In this document: one piece after another, positions 24,306 to 33,290 of the stretch | Layout of the letters: every line of letters begins with the position of its first letter | Position numbering within the stretch: the stretch's first letter is position 1 | Source: DASYPQ01 sp046155895 | GTDB taxonomy: Bacteria; Planctomycetota; UBA1135; GCA-002686595 | NCBI GenBank assembly: GCA_046155895.1 | Contig: JBJXFB010000080.1 | Span: 1 to 64,000, forward strand | DNA: 64,000 bases | Reading direction: 5' to 3' | Made by a program: the position numbers and the translations under genes | Notes under the pieces: generated by a model | Told to the model about the DNA's origin: nothing | Seen by the model: the letters and a program-made list of their open reading frames with translations, nothing else | Databases searched by the model: none

Positions 24306-25087
24306 TGATCCCGCTCGTCCAATCCGGCGTCAGCGACGCGTGGGAGCGCGGTGCGCATCCTCTCCTGTACTTCGTCGCGGAGTACGGGCCATGGGTCTTC
24401 CTCGCCCTCGCCGTGGTCCTGGTCCTCCGCGCGATCGCGCGATCGAGGCGCTACCGCGCCGTCTCGGTGCTCGACGCGGGCGCCCAGGAGACCTTGCGCA
24501 AGGAGATCCGCGACGCCGAGAACCGCACGGTCGGCGAGATCGTGCCGGTCGTCCTCGAGCGCTCCGACCACTATCCCGGCGCCACATGGCTCGCTGCGCT
24601 GTGCACGATGCTCCTCGGGAGCGCGCTGCTCGAGAGGCACCTGCCCTGGGGCGAACCTCACTGGCTCCTCCTGTGCCAGCTGGGCCTGGGAGCGTTCGGT
24701 TTCCTTCTCGCGAGCCTCCTGCCCGATCTCCAGCGCCTCTTCGTCACGGAAGCCCGCGCGACCGAGATGGCGAGCGAGCAGGCGATCCAGGAGTTCCAGC
24801 TCCTCGGGTTGCGCGACACGCGCGAGCGAACGGGCGTCCTCATCTTCGTCAGCCTCTTCGAGCACCGAGTCGTGGTCCTCGGCGACGCCGGGATCCACGC
24901 GAAGGTGGGCGACGCGCACTGGGAGAAGACGCGCGACGCCGTGCTCCAGGGCATCGTGCGCGGATCGCTGGCCGAAGGGCTCGGCGCGGGAGTCCGCGCG
25001 TGCGGCGGAGTCCTCGCGGAGCACTTCCCGAAGAGTCCGGGCGACCGGAACGAGATCGTCGATCGGCTGATCGTGCGCAGGCGATAG
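24305..25087 (+). CDS. Second TPM-domain protein
   Basis: A 260-residue integral membrane protein with a TPM-like domain. Features are an N-terminal helix (about 25-42), the stretch LRKEIRDAENRTVGEIVPVVLERSD, two hydrophobic segments (about 92-135) and then FVTEARATEMASEQAIQEF and TGVLIFVSLFEHRVVVLGDAGIHAKV. This second TPM type commonly follows the first in LemA loci. An ATG at 24305 overlaps the upstream stop (TGATG), so translation is coupled. It is convergent with nagB, with only 2 bp between the stops. Confidence 0.85.
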   Translation: MIPLVQSGVSDAWERGAHPLLYFVAEYGPWVFLALAVVLVLRAIARSRRYRAVSVLDAGAQETLRKEIRDAENRTVGEIVPVVLERSDHYPGATWLAALCTMLLGSALLERHLPWGEPHWLLLCQLGLGAFGFLLASLLPDLQRLFVTEARATEMASEQAIQEFQLLGLRDTRERTGVLIFVSLFEHRVVVLGDAGIHAKVGDAHWEKTRDAVLQGIVRGSLAEGLGAGVRACGGVLAEHFPKSPGDRNEIVDRLIVRRR

Positions 25088-25089
25088 CG

Positions 25090-25827
25090 TCAGGATCGGA
25101 CCGCGCGGCGGCTCGAGCGGAGCTCCCGAGCCGCCTCCCGGTCGAGCCAGATCCGCAGGTCGGCGTGGTCGCGCAGGAAGGAAGCGGGAACTTCCGGATC
25201 GATCGGGCCCTCCAGCGCGCGCCGCACGATCTCGGCCTTGCGCGGTCCGAAGGCGAGCACGCGGATCCTCTTCGCGTCGAGGATCGTGCCGATCCCCATC
25301 GTCACGGCGCGCGTAGGAACCTCCGCGAGGCCTCCGAACATCGGTACGGCGTCCTCGCGCGTCCACGCGTGCAGCCGAACCTCTCGCGTCCGGCTGTCGC
25401 GGAAGGACGGCGGCTCGTTGAAGGCGATGTGGCCGTTGCGTCCGATGCCCAGGATCTGGAGATCGATCCCGCCGGCTTCCCGGATGGACCGCTCGTAGGC
25501 GGCGCAGTCGGCCGCCGGGACATGGCGGTTCGCTCCCGCAATCCCGAGCGGCTCGAACACGCGCTCCAGCATCCATCGGGAAAAGCTCGCGGGATGACCG
25601 GAAGGAAGATCCAGGTACTCGTCGAGGTTGAAGGTGACGACCTCGGCGAAGTCGAGGCCTTCCTCGCGGCGCTGGCGCGCGAGCTCCCGATAGAGCCCCG
25701 AAGGCGTGTCGCCCGTCGCGAGTCCGAGGACGACGCGCCGGCGTTCGCGCACGAGGGCCGCGACTTCCCGGGCGAGCTCGGCTTCCGCCTCTTCGCGGCG
25801 CTCGACGACCACCAAGGAAGTCGTCAA
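25090..25827 (-). CDS. nagB: Glucosamine-6-phosphate deaminase
   Basis: A 245-residue NagB-type isomerase/deaminase converting glucosamine-6-phosphate to fructose-6-phosphate plus ammonia. The phosphate loop LGLATGDTPSGLY (34-46), the base in FNLDEY (D69), and the active-site run LGIGRNGHIAFNEP (126-139) with H133 and E138 are visible. Residue N131 stands where E. coli NagB has D141; other bacterial NagB proteins share Asn here. It starts with TTG in a 4-bp TTGA overlap with the histidine kinase stop. Other NagB genes have similar length, so this start fits. Confidence 0.88.
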   Translation of the reverse strand: MTTSLVVVERREEAEAELAREVAALVRERRRVVLGLATGDTPSGLYRELARQRREEGLDFAEVVTFNLDEYLDLPSGHPASFSRWMLERVFEPLGIAGANRHVPAADCAAYERSIREAGGIDLQILGIGRNGHIAFNEPPSFRDSRTREVRLHAWTREDAVPMFGGLAEVPTRAVTMGIGTILDAKRIRVLAFGPRKAEIVRRALEGPIDPEVPASFLRDHADLRIWLDREAARELRSSRRAVRS

Positions 25828-27803
25828 ACAGCGCCCCCCGCGGCGGGCAGATCGATCCAGAACCGGCTGCCTTCGCCCGGTCGCGACTCGACGCCGGTCG
25901 CGCCTCCCATGCGGTCTGCGGCGCGGCGAACGATCGCGAGCCCGATTCCCGTGCCCGGGTAGGCGCCCACTCCGTTCAGGCGTTCGAACACGCGGAAGAT
26001 CTTCTCGTGGTACTCCGGGGCGATCCCGATGCCGTTGTCCTCGACCCACAGGCGCACGAGGTCCCCGCGCTTCTCGGTCCGGACGCGGATGCGAGGCTGG
26101 ACCCCCGCCGCGACGAACTTCGCGGCATTCGAGAGGAGATTGGCGACCGCTTGGACGAGGGTCGAATGGTGTCCGGCCACCGGCAGGAGGGGCTCGCCGA
26201 TGTCGAGGACGGCCCGCCGCTCTTCGAGCTCGCCCTGGAGCATGTCCTGGGCCTCGCGGACGACGAGCTGCAGGTCGAGCGGCCGGATGTCGACTTCCTC
26301 GCGCGCGAGCCGGCTGTACGCGAGCAGATCGCGCATCAGCGCCTCCATGCGCTGCGAGGCCGACACCATCCGTTGAAGATACTCGCGCTCGGTCGGCTGC
26401 AAGCGGTTCCCGACCTCTTCGATCAGGAGGTTTCCGAAGCCCCGCACGGCGCGCAGCGGCGCTCGGAGATCGTGGGACACGGAGTGGACGTACCCTTCGA
26501 GCTCGGCGTTCACCTCGGAGAGCTGTCGCGTGCGCTCGGCGACTCGCTGCTCGAGATCGGCGGCCTGCACGCGGAGTTCCTCGCGGAGCTGCGCCTGAAC
26601 GACCGCGACCGCGAGCACGTCGGCCACCTCGCCGGCGAGCTCGATCTCCTCCGCGGCCGGTTCCCCGATGTGATCGAAGCTGACGTTGAGCGTGCCGATC
26701 AACGCGCCGCGGGAGATGAGAGGCGCCTTGAGGTAGGAGCGGATGCCTTCCTCGCGGAGCTGGTCGAAGAAGCCCTTCATCGACGTCCGGACATGCGTGT
26801 CGGGCGTGCAGTGAACGCGCCCCGCGCGGAGCGTGTCGAGCACGTCCTGGCCGATGTCCGAGAAGGAGACGACCGTGTCCGGACCGGCGCTCATCCTCGC
26901 CGCCCCCTCCACGGCGAGCAGGCGGCTCTCCTGCTTCGGCTCGTCGATGAGGGCGACGCTCGCGCGGATGCAAGGGATCAGGACGCGGATCCGGGCGAGC
27001 GCAGCCTGCGCGATCTCCTGGACGGATCCTCCGCCGAGGATCGCGCGATCGATCTCGCGCAGTGTTCGCAGATGCTCGTTCGCCCGGCGCTCCGACTCCC
27101 GCGCGCGCCGCGCCGCTCGATCCGTCTCGGCGTAGGCCTTGGATAGTCCCCAGAGGGAGAAGGGCCCCGCCAGGAGGACGATCAATCCGAAACCGAGGGC
27201 CCAGGGGAGTGTGGCGGAGTTCAGGCGGCGCTCCACGGAGTCCCAAGGCACGTGCGTCGCGACCAGGGCATTCACGCTGGGCACGTAGGCGAAAGCCGCC
27301 ATCTGGAGCTTCCCTTCCAGGGATTCGTACCGGCCGCTCCAGTTCCGGTGCGTGTGAATGAGCTCGAGGAGGTTCCCGGGAACCCAGCCCTCCTCGTCCT
27401 GGCCGCGGAACTTCCAGTGGCCGACGACCACTCCCTCCTTCTCGGGACTCCCGGTGTGAAGCACGAGCCGGCCGTGCTGATCCACGACGCACAGGTACGC
27501 CCCCGGCCACTGCTCTGGCTGGTCCTGGAAATTGCCTCGCAGAGCCTCGAGCACCTCGCGATCAAGCGACCGGGGGTTGCTTCCCTCGAGGATCTCGACG
27601 TACTTCCGCGTGATGGTCAGCGTGTCGTCGTAGTAGCCGTGGACGAGCGCTTCACGGCTGACCGTGTAGGAGAACCAGCCGACCAGGACCGCCGCGAGCA
27701 CCGAGATCGATCCCAGGATGACCGCCAGGCGTTGCAGGCGGCGGATGTCCTCGGGCTCATGGAGAGGAGAGGAGCGGGAGACCTCCTGTGACCGTGCTTC
27801 CAT
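25824..27803 (-). CDS. Membrane sensor histidine kinase with GAF domain
   Basis: A 659-residue kinase. Two membrane segments (about 28-48 and 215-238) flank a periplasmic sensor region. A GAF domain (about 270-400) and a coiled coil lead into HisKA (H-box SHDLRAPLRAVRGF) and HATPase (NLLSNAAKF, VEDNGIGI, GTGIGLAIV). No receiver domain or neighbouring response regulator is present, so the partner is elsewhere. The stop overlaps the TTG of nagB, making this sensor the upstream gene in an operon with a sugar-phosphate enzyme. The upstream FG-GAP gene ends 17 bp before its ATG. Confidence 0.9.
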   Translation of the reverse strand: MEARSQEVSRSSPLHEPEDIRRLQRLAVILGSISVLAAVLVGWFSYTVSREALVHGYYDDTLTITRKYVEILEGSNPRSLDREVLEALRGNFQDQPEQWPGAYLCVVDQHGRLVLHTGSPEKEGVVVGHWKFRGQDEEGWVPGNLLELIHTHRNWSGRYESLEGKLQMAAFAYVPSVNALVATHVPWDSVERRLNSATLPWALGFGLIVLLAGPFSLWGLSKAYAETDRAARRARESERRANEHLRTLREIDRAILGGGSVQEIAQAALARIRVLIPCIRASVALIDEPKQESRLLAVEGAARMSAGPDTVVSFSDIGQDVLDTLRAGRVHCTPDTHVRTSMKGFFDQLREEGIRSYLKAPLISRGALIGTLNVSFDHIGEPAAEEIELAGEVADVLAVAVVQAQLREELRVQAADLEQRVAERTRQLSEVNAELEGYVHSVSHDLRAPLRAVRGFGNLLIEEVGNRLQPTEREYLQRMVSASQRMEALMRDLLAYSRLAREEVDIRPLDLQLVVREAQDMLQGELEERRAVLDIGEPLLPVAGHHSTLVQAVANLLSNAAKFVAAGVQPRIRVRTEKRGDLVRLWVEDNGIGIAPEYHEKIFRVFERLNGVGAYPGTGIGLAIVRRAADRMGGATGVESRPGEGSRFWIDLPAAGGAV

Positions 27804-27820
27804 GGAGAGCGAGGGATCGA

Positions 27821-30172
27821 TCAGTCTCCACCGAGCCGGAAGGGCTTCCGCTCCAGCTTCCTCGGAGCGGCCGCATCCTCGGTCACTTCGTAGTGCGAGT
27901 TCAACTCCAGGTCCGTGAACTTCTGCCGCAGTCCGCTCGCGGGCCACCAGATCTCGACCGACTCGATCGCTTCCGCGTCTCCCAGGCCGATCTCCTGCCG
28001 GGACGGGGAGCCTCCGAAGCTGCTGACCGATCCCACGGCGCGGTGAAGGCTGCGCCGGCGGGTGGGTGTGCGGACGATGACGTGGATCCGCGCGCCGTAG
28101 GCGAGGCGGTTCGTGCGCGTCCCGATCAGCTTGAGCGTGAGGAAGCCGTTGGAGTTCCCGGGATTCTCGAAGAGGGAGTTGTAGAACACGTCGCCCTTGT
28201 AGAACCCGCCCAGGTCGTTGAACACGTCCTGGTCGCCATCGTCGTCGAAGTCCGCGAAGGCGACGCCGTGGCCCTTCTGGAGACTCCCGAAGCCGCCGGC
28301 GATCGTGACGTCCTCGAAGTGCGTTCCGCCGCAGTTCCGGAGCATCACGTTGGGCATCAAGGCTTCGTATTCCGGATTGCCCGTGGTCAGGTACATGTCC
28401 AGCCAGCCGTCGTTGTCGAGGTCGCCGAAGTTGGCTCCCATGGGCTGCATGGGCCGCCACAATCTCGCCGCCTGCGTGATGTCCTCGAAGGTCCCGTCGC
28501 CCTTGTTGCGGTACAGACGCGGCGGAGCCGACTTGAACGGCAGGCCGAGGTACCAGGCGGGGATGTCCGCGAGGATCCGGTCGTAGGCCGCCACGAAGAT
28601 GTCCAGGTTGCCGTCGTTGTCGAAATCGAAGAACCAAGGGACGAAGCTGTTGCGCACGGGCTCCGCCACTCCGAGCGTTTCGGCCACGTCGGAGAAGGTG
28701 CCGTCGCGGTTGTTGCGGTAGAGGCGGTTGGCGCCGATGTTCGAGACGTACAGATCCGGCCAACCGTCGTTGTCGTAGTCCCCAGCAGTCGCGCCCTTGC
28801 AGTACCGGTCGTTCAGGACTCCGGCCTGCCGAGCGACGTCCGTGAACGTGCCATCGCCGTTGTTCCGGAAGAGGTTGCACGGGTAGTCGCTTCCTTGGGC
28901 GCCCCGCTTCGGGAACACGACGGGATCCGCACGGGATTCGTTGCCGAAGAACACGTCGAGATCGCCGTCGTTGTCGTAGTCGAACCACACGCTCGTCTGC
29001 ATGGGGCACTTCGACTCGGCCAGCCCCGCCGCATGGGTCACGTCGGTGAAGGAGCCGTCCCCGTTGTTCCGCAGCAGCGACTTGCGGATGCGGCCTTCGT
29101 CGAAGAGCCATCCGCCGCGCTGGACGAGGATGTCGAGATCGCCGTCGTTGTCGTGGTCGGTCGAGACGAGGTTTAGCCCCCCGAGCTGATTGGAGAGCCC
29201 GGCCACGTCCTCGAACTCCTCGAAGGTGCCGTCGCCGCGGTTGTGGTAGAAGGCCAAAGGGACGTCCGGGCAATTGCTGGAAAGGACGATGTCGAGGAGC
29301 CCGTCGCCGTCCATGTCGTCGGCAATGACGCCTCCCGCATGGTTCAGGCGGTCGAGGCCGCACTCCCGGGCGACGTCGCGAAAGCGCGGAAAGTCGTCGG
29401 AGCTGTTGGGACTCTTCTCAGGGATCAGGAACTCCTTGGGCACCGCATCGGGATACCCGCCCTGGGCCATGTAAACGATGTTCAAGAGCCAACGCACCTC
29501 GAGATCCTCCGGCTGCGCGCGCAAGAACGCGAAAAGGCTGGAGGCGGCCTGGGCCGCCGGCGACTTCTCGGTATGGATGCCGTCGCCCTTCAGGGGAAAC
29601 ACGCAGCAGTCCCTGTTGTGGCGCGTGATGCAGTTCTGGACTTCGGCGAGGCGCAGGTAGGCCAGCGCGCGCAGCCGATGGAATTTCGGTTCGTTGTGGA
29701 GCACAGCTGGCTGGCTCGCCAAGAGCCGGAAGATCGTCTCGACCGCCTCGACCGCCTGCTCCGTCTCGTCTTCCTTCAGCAGGGCGATGACGAGATCGCA
29801 GCGTGCGAGCATGTTCTGGGCCCAGTCGCTCCCGGGACGATCGATCGCTGCGCGGAGGACCTTCGAACCTGTGCGGTCCATCAGGCCGCCGGGTGTCGTG
29901 AAGAGCTTTTCCGCGACGGCCAGGAACTCCGCGCGGATGGGATCCTCCGACGCCGCGGCTTCCTTGCCCGCCGGTCGAACGAGCGGCGGGCTCGAGCCGC
30001 CGTTCTCGCCGCCGGAAACCCACTTCCAGCCCAGGAAGGCCGCCGCGACCAGAGCACACGCGATGAGGATCGCCGGCCAGCTCTTCCTCGGGCGGCGAGC
30101 TTCCGCCGCCGGCTCCACGTTCAGCGTCGCCCTCGAGGCGGCTCTCCCCGCACGTTGGTTCTTCTTGGCCAT
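27821..30172 (-). CDS. CRTAC1-like FG-GAP/VCBS repeat protein with ASPIC/UnbV domain
   Basis: A 783-residue membrane-anchored, exported protein. A Lys/Arg-rich start and membrane helix (about 34-52) precede a helical region (75-260). Then come about eight FG-GAP/VCBS repeats carrying Ca-binding loops of the form DxDNDGxxD (DHDNDGDLDI, DYDNDGDLDV, DFDNDGNLDI, DLDNDGWLDM). It ends in an ASPIC/UnbV domain (RLAYGARIHVIVR, SFGGSPSRQEIGLGDA, EIWWPASGLRQ). This matches the CRTAC1-like architecture common in Planctomycetota and Acidobacteriota. The propeller probably binds proteins or glycans outside the cell. It is first in the kinase-nagB operon. Confidence 0.9.
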   Translation of the reverse strand: MAKKNQRAGRAASRATLNVEPAAEARRPRKSWPAILIACALVAAAFLGWKWVSGGENGGSSPPLVRPAGKEAAASEDPIRAEFLAVAEKLFTTPGGLMDRTGSKVLRAAIDRPGSDWAQNMLARCDLVIALLKEDETEQAVEAVETIFRLLASQPAVLHNEPKFHRLRALAYLRLAEVQNCITRHNRDCCVFPLKGDGIHTEKSPAAQAASSLFAFLRAQPEDLEVRWLLNIVYMAQGGYPDAVPKEFLIPEKSPNSSDDFPRFRDVARECGLDRLNHAGGVIADDMDGDGLLDIVLSSNCPDVPLAFYHNRGDGTFEEFEDVAGLSNQLGGLNLVSTDHDNDGDLDILVQRGGWLFDEGRIRKSLLRNNGDGSFTDVTHAAGLAESKCPMQTSVWFDYDNDGDLDVFFGNESRADPVVFPKRGAQGSDYPCNLFRNNGDGTFTDVARQAGVLNDRYCKGATAGDYDNDGWPDLYVSNIGANRLYRNNRDGTFSDVAETLGVAEPVRNSFVPWFFDFDNDGNLDIFVAAYDRILADIPAWYLGLPFKSAPPRLYRNKGDGTFEDITQAARLWRPMQPMGANFGDLDNDGWLDMYLTTGNPEYEALMPNVMLRNCGGTHFEDVTIAGGFGSLQKGHGVAFADFDDDGDQDVFNDLGGFYKGDVFYNSLFENPGNSNGFLTLKLIGTRTNRLAYGARIHVIVRTPTRRRSLHRAVGSVSSFGGSPSRQEIGLGDAEAIESVEIWWPASGLRQKFTDLELNSHYEVTEDAAAPRKLERKPFRLGGD

Positions 30173-30359
30173 GGCATCAGACCCGCAGGCCCGACGGCGG
30201 CCAGAGGCAAGTCGTGAGGATAGCAGACGATGAGGAGCGCACCGGGGTTCCGGCGCGGGCTATCGCGCCTTGACAGATCCGCGGGATTCGCGGAATCTCT
30301 TGGGCGGATTTGGGCGCGCGGTCGATGCCTTTTTGGCCTTGGCACCTGGGCCTGCTGTC

Positions 30360-32024
30360 ATGATCCAATGCTCCTCTAGCCTGACTCGTGCTGCCGCGAT
30401 CTCGCTCTGCTCCGGCATCCTCCTCCTCCCGGCTCGGGCCTCCGCGGACGGAAAACCGGTCGAGTGGAACGCCCGCAACGCCGAGCACCTGGTGAATCGC
30501 GCCGGCTTCGGCGCCTCGACGGAGGAAGTCGCGCGCTACGTCGCGATGGGTCAGGACGCGGCGATCGAGAGCCTTTTCCCCGACCCTTCGCGGATCCCGC
30601 AGCCCGACATCCTCGGCGAGGCCGAGCTGCCGGGCGATCTCGTCGACCCCGCCGAGATGCATGCGACGGTCGAGGGCCGGCGCGAGGGCTTCGTGCGCCT
30701 GCAAGCCAACCTGATCGCCGCCCTCAACCACTTCGGCGATTGGTGGATCGAGCGGATGATCGCCTCCGACGATCCCCTGCGCGATCACATGACGATCTTC
30801 TGGCACGGACACTTCGTGTCCTCGGTCAAGGAGGTCGGCAATTCCCACGCGATCATCGGCCAGATCCGCTTCCTGCGCGAGAACGCGCTGGGCGACTTCG
30901 AGGTGCTGGCCCGCGGCATGGGAAGAGACGGAGCCATGCTCCGGTACCTGAACAACGACAACAACGTCAAGGGGCACCCCAACGAGAACTGGGCGCGCGA
31001 GCTCATGGAGCTCTTCACGCTCGGCGACGGCAACTACACCGAGAACGACATCAAGGAGTCCGCGCGCGCGTTCACGGGCTGGAGCCAGGAGCGGAGCCGG
31101 TTCTTGTACCGCCGGCTCAACCACGATTTCGAGCAGAAGACCGTGCTCGGCGTGACGGGGAACTTCGACGGCGACCACATCGTCGACATCATCTTCGAGC
31201 AGCCGGCCTGCGGGCGATTCATCGCGGGCAAGCTGATCGCCTATTTCGAGGGCTTCCCACCCGCACCGGAGCGCGTCGAGGACTACGCGGCTTTCCTGCG
31301 CTCGAACGACTACCACATCGGCAAGCTGCTGCGCCGGCTGTTCCACGACCCCGCCTTCTACAGGGACGAGATCGTCGGCAACCGCGTCGCCGGCCCGATC
31401 GAGTACCTCGTCGGCGCGTCGCGGCGTCTCGGCATGCATCCTCCCGGCCAGCTGGTCCTCGCCGGCGGCGACCTGCTCGGCCAACGGATCTTCTGGCCCC
31501 CGAGCGTGAAGGGCTGGGAGGGCGACATGAGCTGGATCAACACCGCCTCGATCATGCACCGCAGCAACGTCATCGGAACGATGCTCGGGACGGTCGAGAC
31601 GGCGAAGCTCCTCTCCGATCCCGAAGCCGAGCGCACCGATCCCATGGCCGGCGATTCGATGGCCAAGCCGGCGAGCTCGCCGCAGACCGCCCCGAAGAAG
31701 ATCACGGCGGGAACCGGGATTGGGCTCCTCAATTTCATCCAGGAGTCCGGGTGGCAACCCGACCTCGACCTGCGCAAGTCCTTGGCGCCGCTCGGAGCGA
31801 AGCCGAGCGACTCCGCGATCGCCGGCCGGATGATCGAGAACCTCCTCGCGGCCCCGGCGGCCCCCGGAACGCTCGAGGAAGTCGTGCGGTTCCTGGGCAG
31901 CGAGCGTGAAGCGCTCGGGATCCGCGAGGGCGAGCTGCTCGCTTCGGCCGACGCGCGGTCCGAGGCGCTCCTGCGGCGTACCGCGCACCTGATCTTGAGC
32001 CTTCCCGAAGCGCAATTGAATTGA
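30360..32024 (+). CDS. DUF1800 domain secreted protein
   Basis: A 554-residue exported protein. The signal peptide runs from the ATG at 30360 to RASA (about residue 29). The DUF1800 domain follows, with HLVNRAGFGAS, MTIFWHGHFVSS, DNNVKGHPNENWARELMELFTLG, RAFTGWS and WPPSVKGWEG. DUF1800 genes are nearly always followed by a DUF1501 gene, as here. The pair is abundant in Planctomycetota and related groups; biochemical function is unknown. Starting upstream at 30270 would add 30 residues before the signal and is unlikely. Confidence 0.92.
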   Translation: MIQCSSSLTRAAAISLCSGILLLPARASADGKPVEWNARNAEHLVNRAGFGASTEEVARYVAMGQDAAIESLFPDPSRIPQPDILGEAELPGDLVDPAEMHATVEGRREGFVRLQANLIAALNHFGDWWIERMIASDDPLRDHMTIFWHGHFVSSVKEVGNSHAIIGQIRFLRENALGDFEVLARGMGRDGAMLRYLNNDNNVKGHPNENWARELMELFTLGDGNYTENDIKESARAFTGWSQERSRFLYRRLNHDFEQKTVLGVTGNFDGDHIVDIIFEQPACGRFIAGKLIAYFEGFPPAPERVEDYAAFLRSNDYHIGKLLRRLFHDPAFYRDEIVGNRVAGPIEYLVGASRRLGMHPPGQLVLAGGDLLGQRIFWPPSVKGWEGDMSWINTASIMHRSNVIGTMLGTVETAKLLSDPEAERTDPMAGDSMAKPASSPQTAPKKITAGTGIGLLNFIQESGWQPDLDLRKSLAPLGAKPSDSAIAGRMIENLLAAPAAPGTLEEVVRFLGSEREALGIREGELLASADARSEALLRRTAHLILSLPEAQLN

Positions 32025-32047
32025 GACCTGTCGAACCGAGCCCTGTC

Positions 32048-33286
32048 ATGGAAGCCAACCGATTCACTCTCGACCGCCGCCGGATGCTCCGCGGCGGCGT
32101 CACCGTCTTCGGCGGACTCACCCTGATCTCGAACCACGCGCGAGCCGCGGCGGGCCTCTCCAAGCGGGCGCTCGAATGGACCGAGCCGGACCGGACGCTG
32201 CTCGTCCTCGAACTCTCCGGCGGCAACGACGGCTTGGCCACGATCGTCCCCTACCCCGAGGACGACCTCTACAAGGTGCGGACGCACACCGGCCTCAACC
32301 CGAAGAAGGATCTTCTTCGCATCGACGACTACCGCGGGCTGCATCCGAATCTCGGCGAGCTCCACAAGATCTACCAGGATGGCGGCCTGGCGATCGTCGA
32401 GGGCGCCGGGTATCCGCAGCCCAACCATTCGCACTTCACGTCGCAGGACATCTGGCACACGGCCAGCCCGAGAGGACGCGCGGCGGGCGACGGCTGGCTC
32501 GGCAGTCTCCTGCGAGCCCTCTACCCCGACGACGCGAAGGTCCCGCACGCCGTCTGCATGGGCAAGACGATGGCCTACGCGCTGCAGTCGAGCACGCATC
32601 CGGTCGTCTGCTTCGAGTCGCCCTCGCTGTACCAGTTCGGGGCGGACGGCAAGGCGATCGTGAACTGCGGCGTCGGCGCGGAGATGAAGGCCGAGCCGGA
32701 TTCGATGCTGGCGCGGATCCGGAGCGCCATGCGCAATGCGAGCAGCACCTCGGAAGAGGTGCGGCGGGCGGCCGCAACCTACGAGCCCCGCGTCGCCTAC
32801 CCCCCCACGGGACTCGGCCGCGATCTCAAGCTCGCCGCCGCTCTCATCCAGTCGCGCATCGGCTGTCGCGTCGTCCAAGTGACGCAGCCGGGCTACGACA
32901 CGCACGACAACCAGAAAGCCCGCCACGACGAGCTGATGACGGAACTCTCCCAGGGCCTCGCCGCATTCCTGCAGGACGTGCGCGGCACGGAGACCGGCGA
33001 CCGCGTCCTCGTCCTGGCATTCTCCGAGTTCGGGCGCCGCGTTCCGGACAACGCCTCGATGGGAACCGACCACGGCACCGCGGGACCCATGTTCCTGGCG
33101 GGGACTCCCGCCCAGGGCGGCCTGTTCGGCAAGCACCCCTCGGTCCAGGACCTCGAGGCCGGCGACCTGAAGTTCACGACGGACTTCCGTCGCGTCTACG
33201 CGAGCGTCCTCCAGGACTGGTTCCACGTCGATTCCGAGCGCGTCCTCAACGCGAAGTACGAGACGCTGCCCGTCGTCAAGGCCTGA
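32048..33286 (+). CDS. DUF1501 domain secreted protein with Tat signal
   Basis: A 412-residue exported protein with a twin-arginine signal (DRRRMLRGGVTVFGG). The DUF1501 fold, related to alkaline-phosphatase/sulfatase proteins, shows LVLELSGGNDGLATIVPYP, FTSQDIWHTA, YDTHDNQ, FSEFGRRVPDN and GTDHGTAGPMFLAG. These residues are consistent with a metal-binding site of the superfamily, though the substrate is unknown. A TTG at 32021 overlapping the upstream stop is an alternative start; the ATG at 32048 gives the normal Tat leader. It follows DUF1800 directly. Confidence 0.92.
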   Translation: MEANRFTLDRRRMLRGGVTVFGGLTLISNHARAAAGLSKRALEWTEPDRTLLVLELSGGNDGLATIVPYPEDDLYKVRTHTGLNPKKDLLRIDDYRGLHPNLGELHKIYQDGGLAIVEGAGYPQPNHSHFTSQDIWHTASPRGRAAGDGWLGSLLRALYPDDAKVPHAVCMGKTMAYALQSSTHPVVCFESPSLYQFGADGKAIVNCGVGAEMKAEPDSMLARIRSAMRNASSTSEEVRRAAATYEPRVAYPPTGLGRDLKLAAALIQSRIGCRVVQVTQPGYDTHDNQKARHDELMTELSQGLAAFLQDVRGTETGDRVLVLAFSEFGRRVPDNASMGTDHGTAGPMFLAGTPAQGGLFGKHPSVQDLEAGDLKFTTDFRRVYASVLQDWFHVDSERVLNAKYETLPVVKA

Positions 33287-33290
33287 TCTC

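Noticed and set aside
25824..27803. A hybrid kinase with a receiver domain
   Set aside because: The sequence ends directly after the ATPase domain; no receiver motif follows, and the next gene is nagB.
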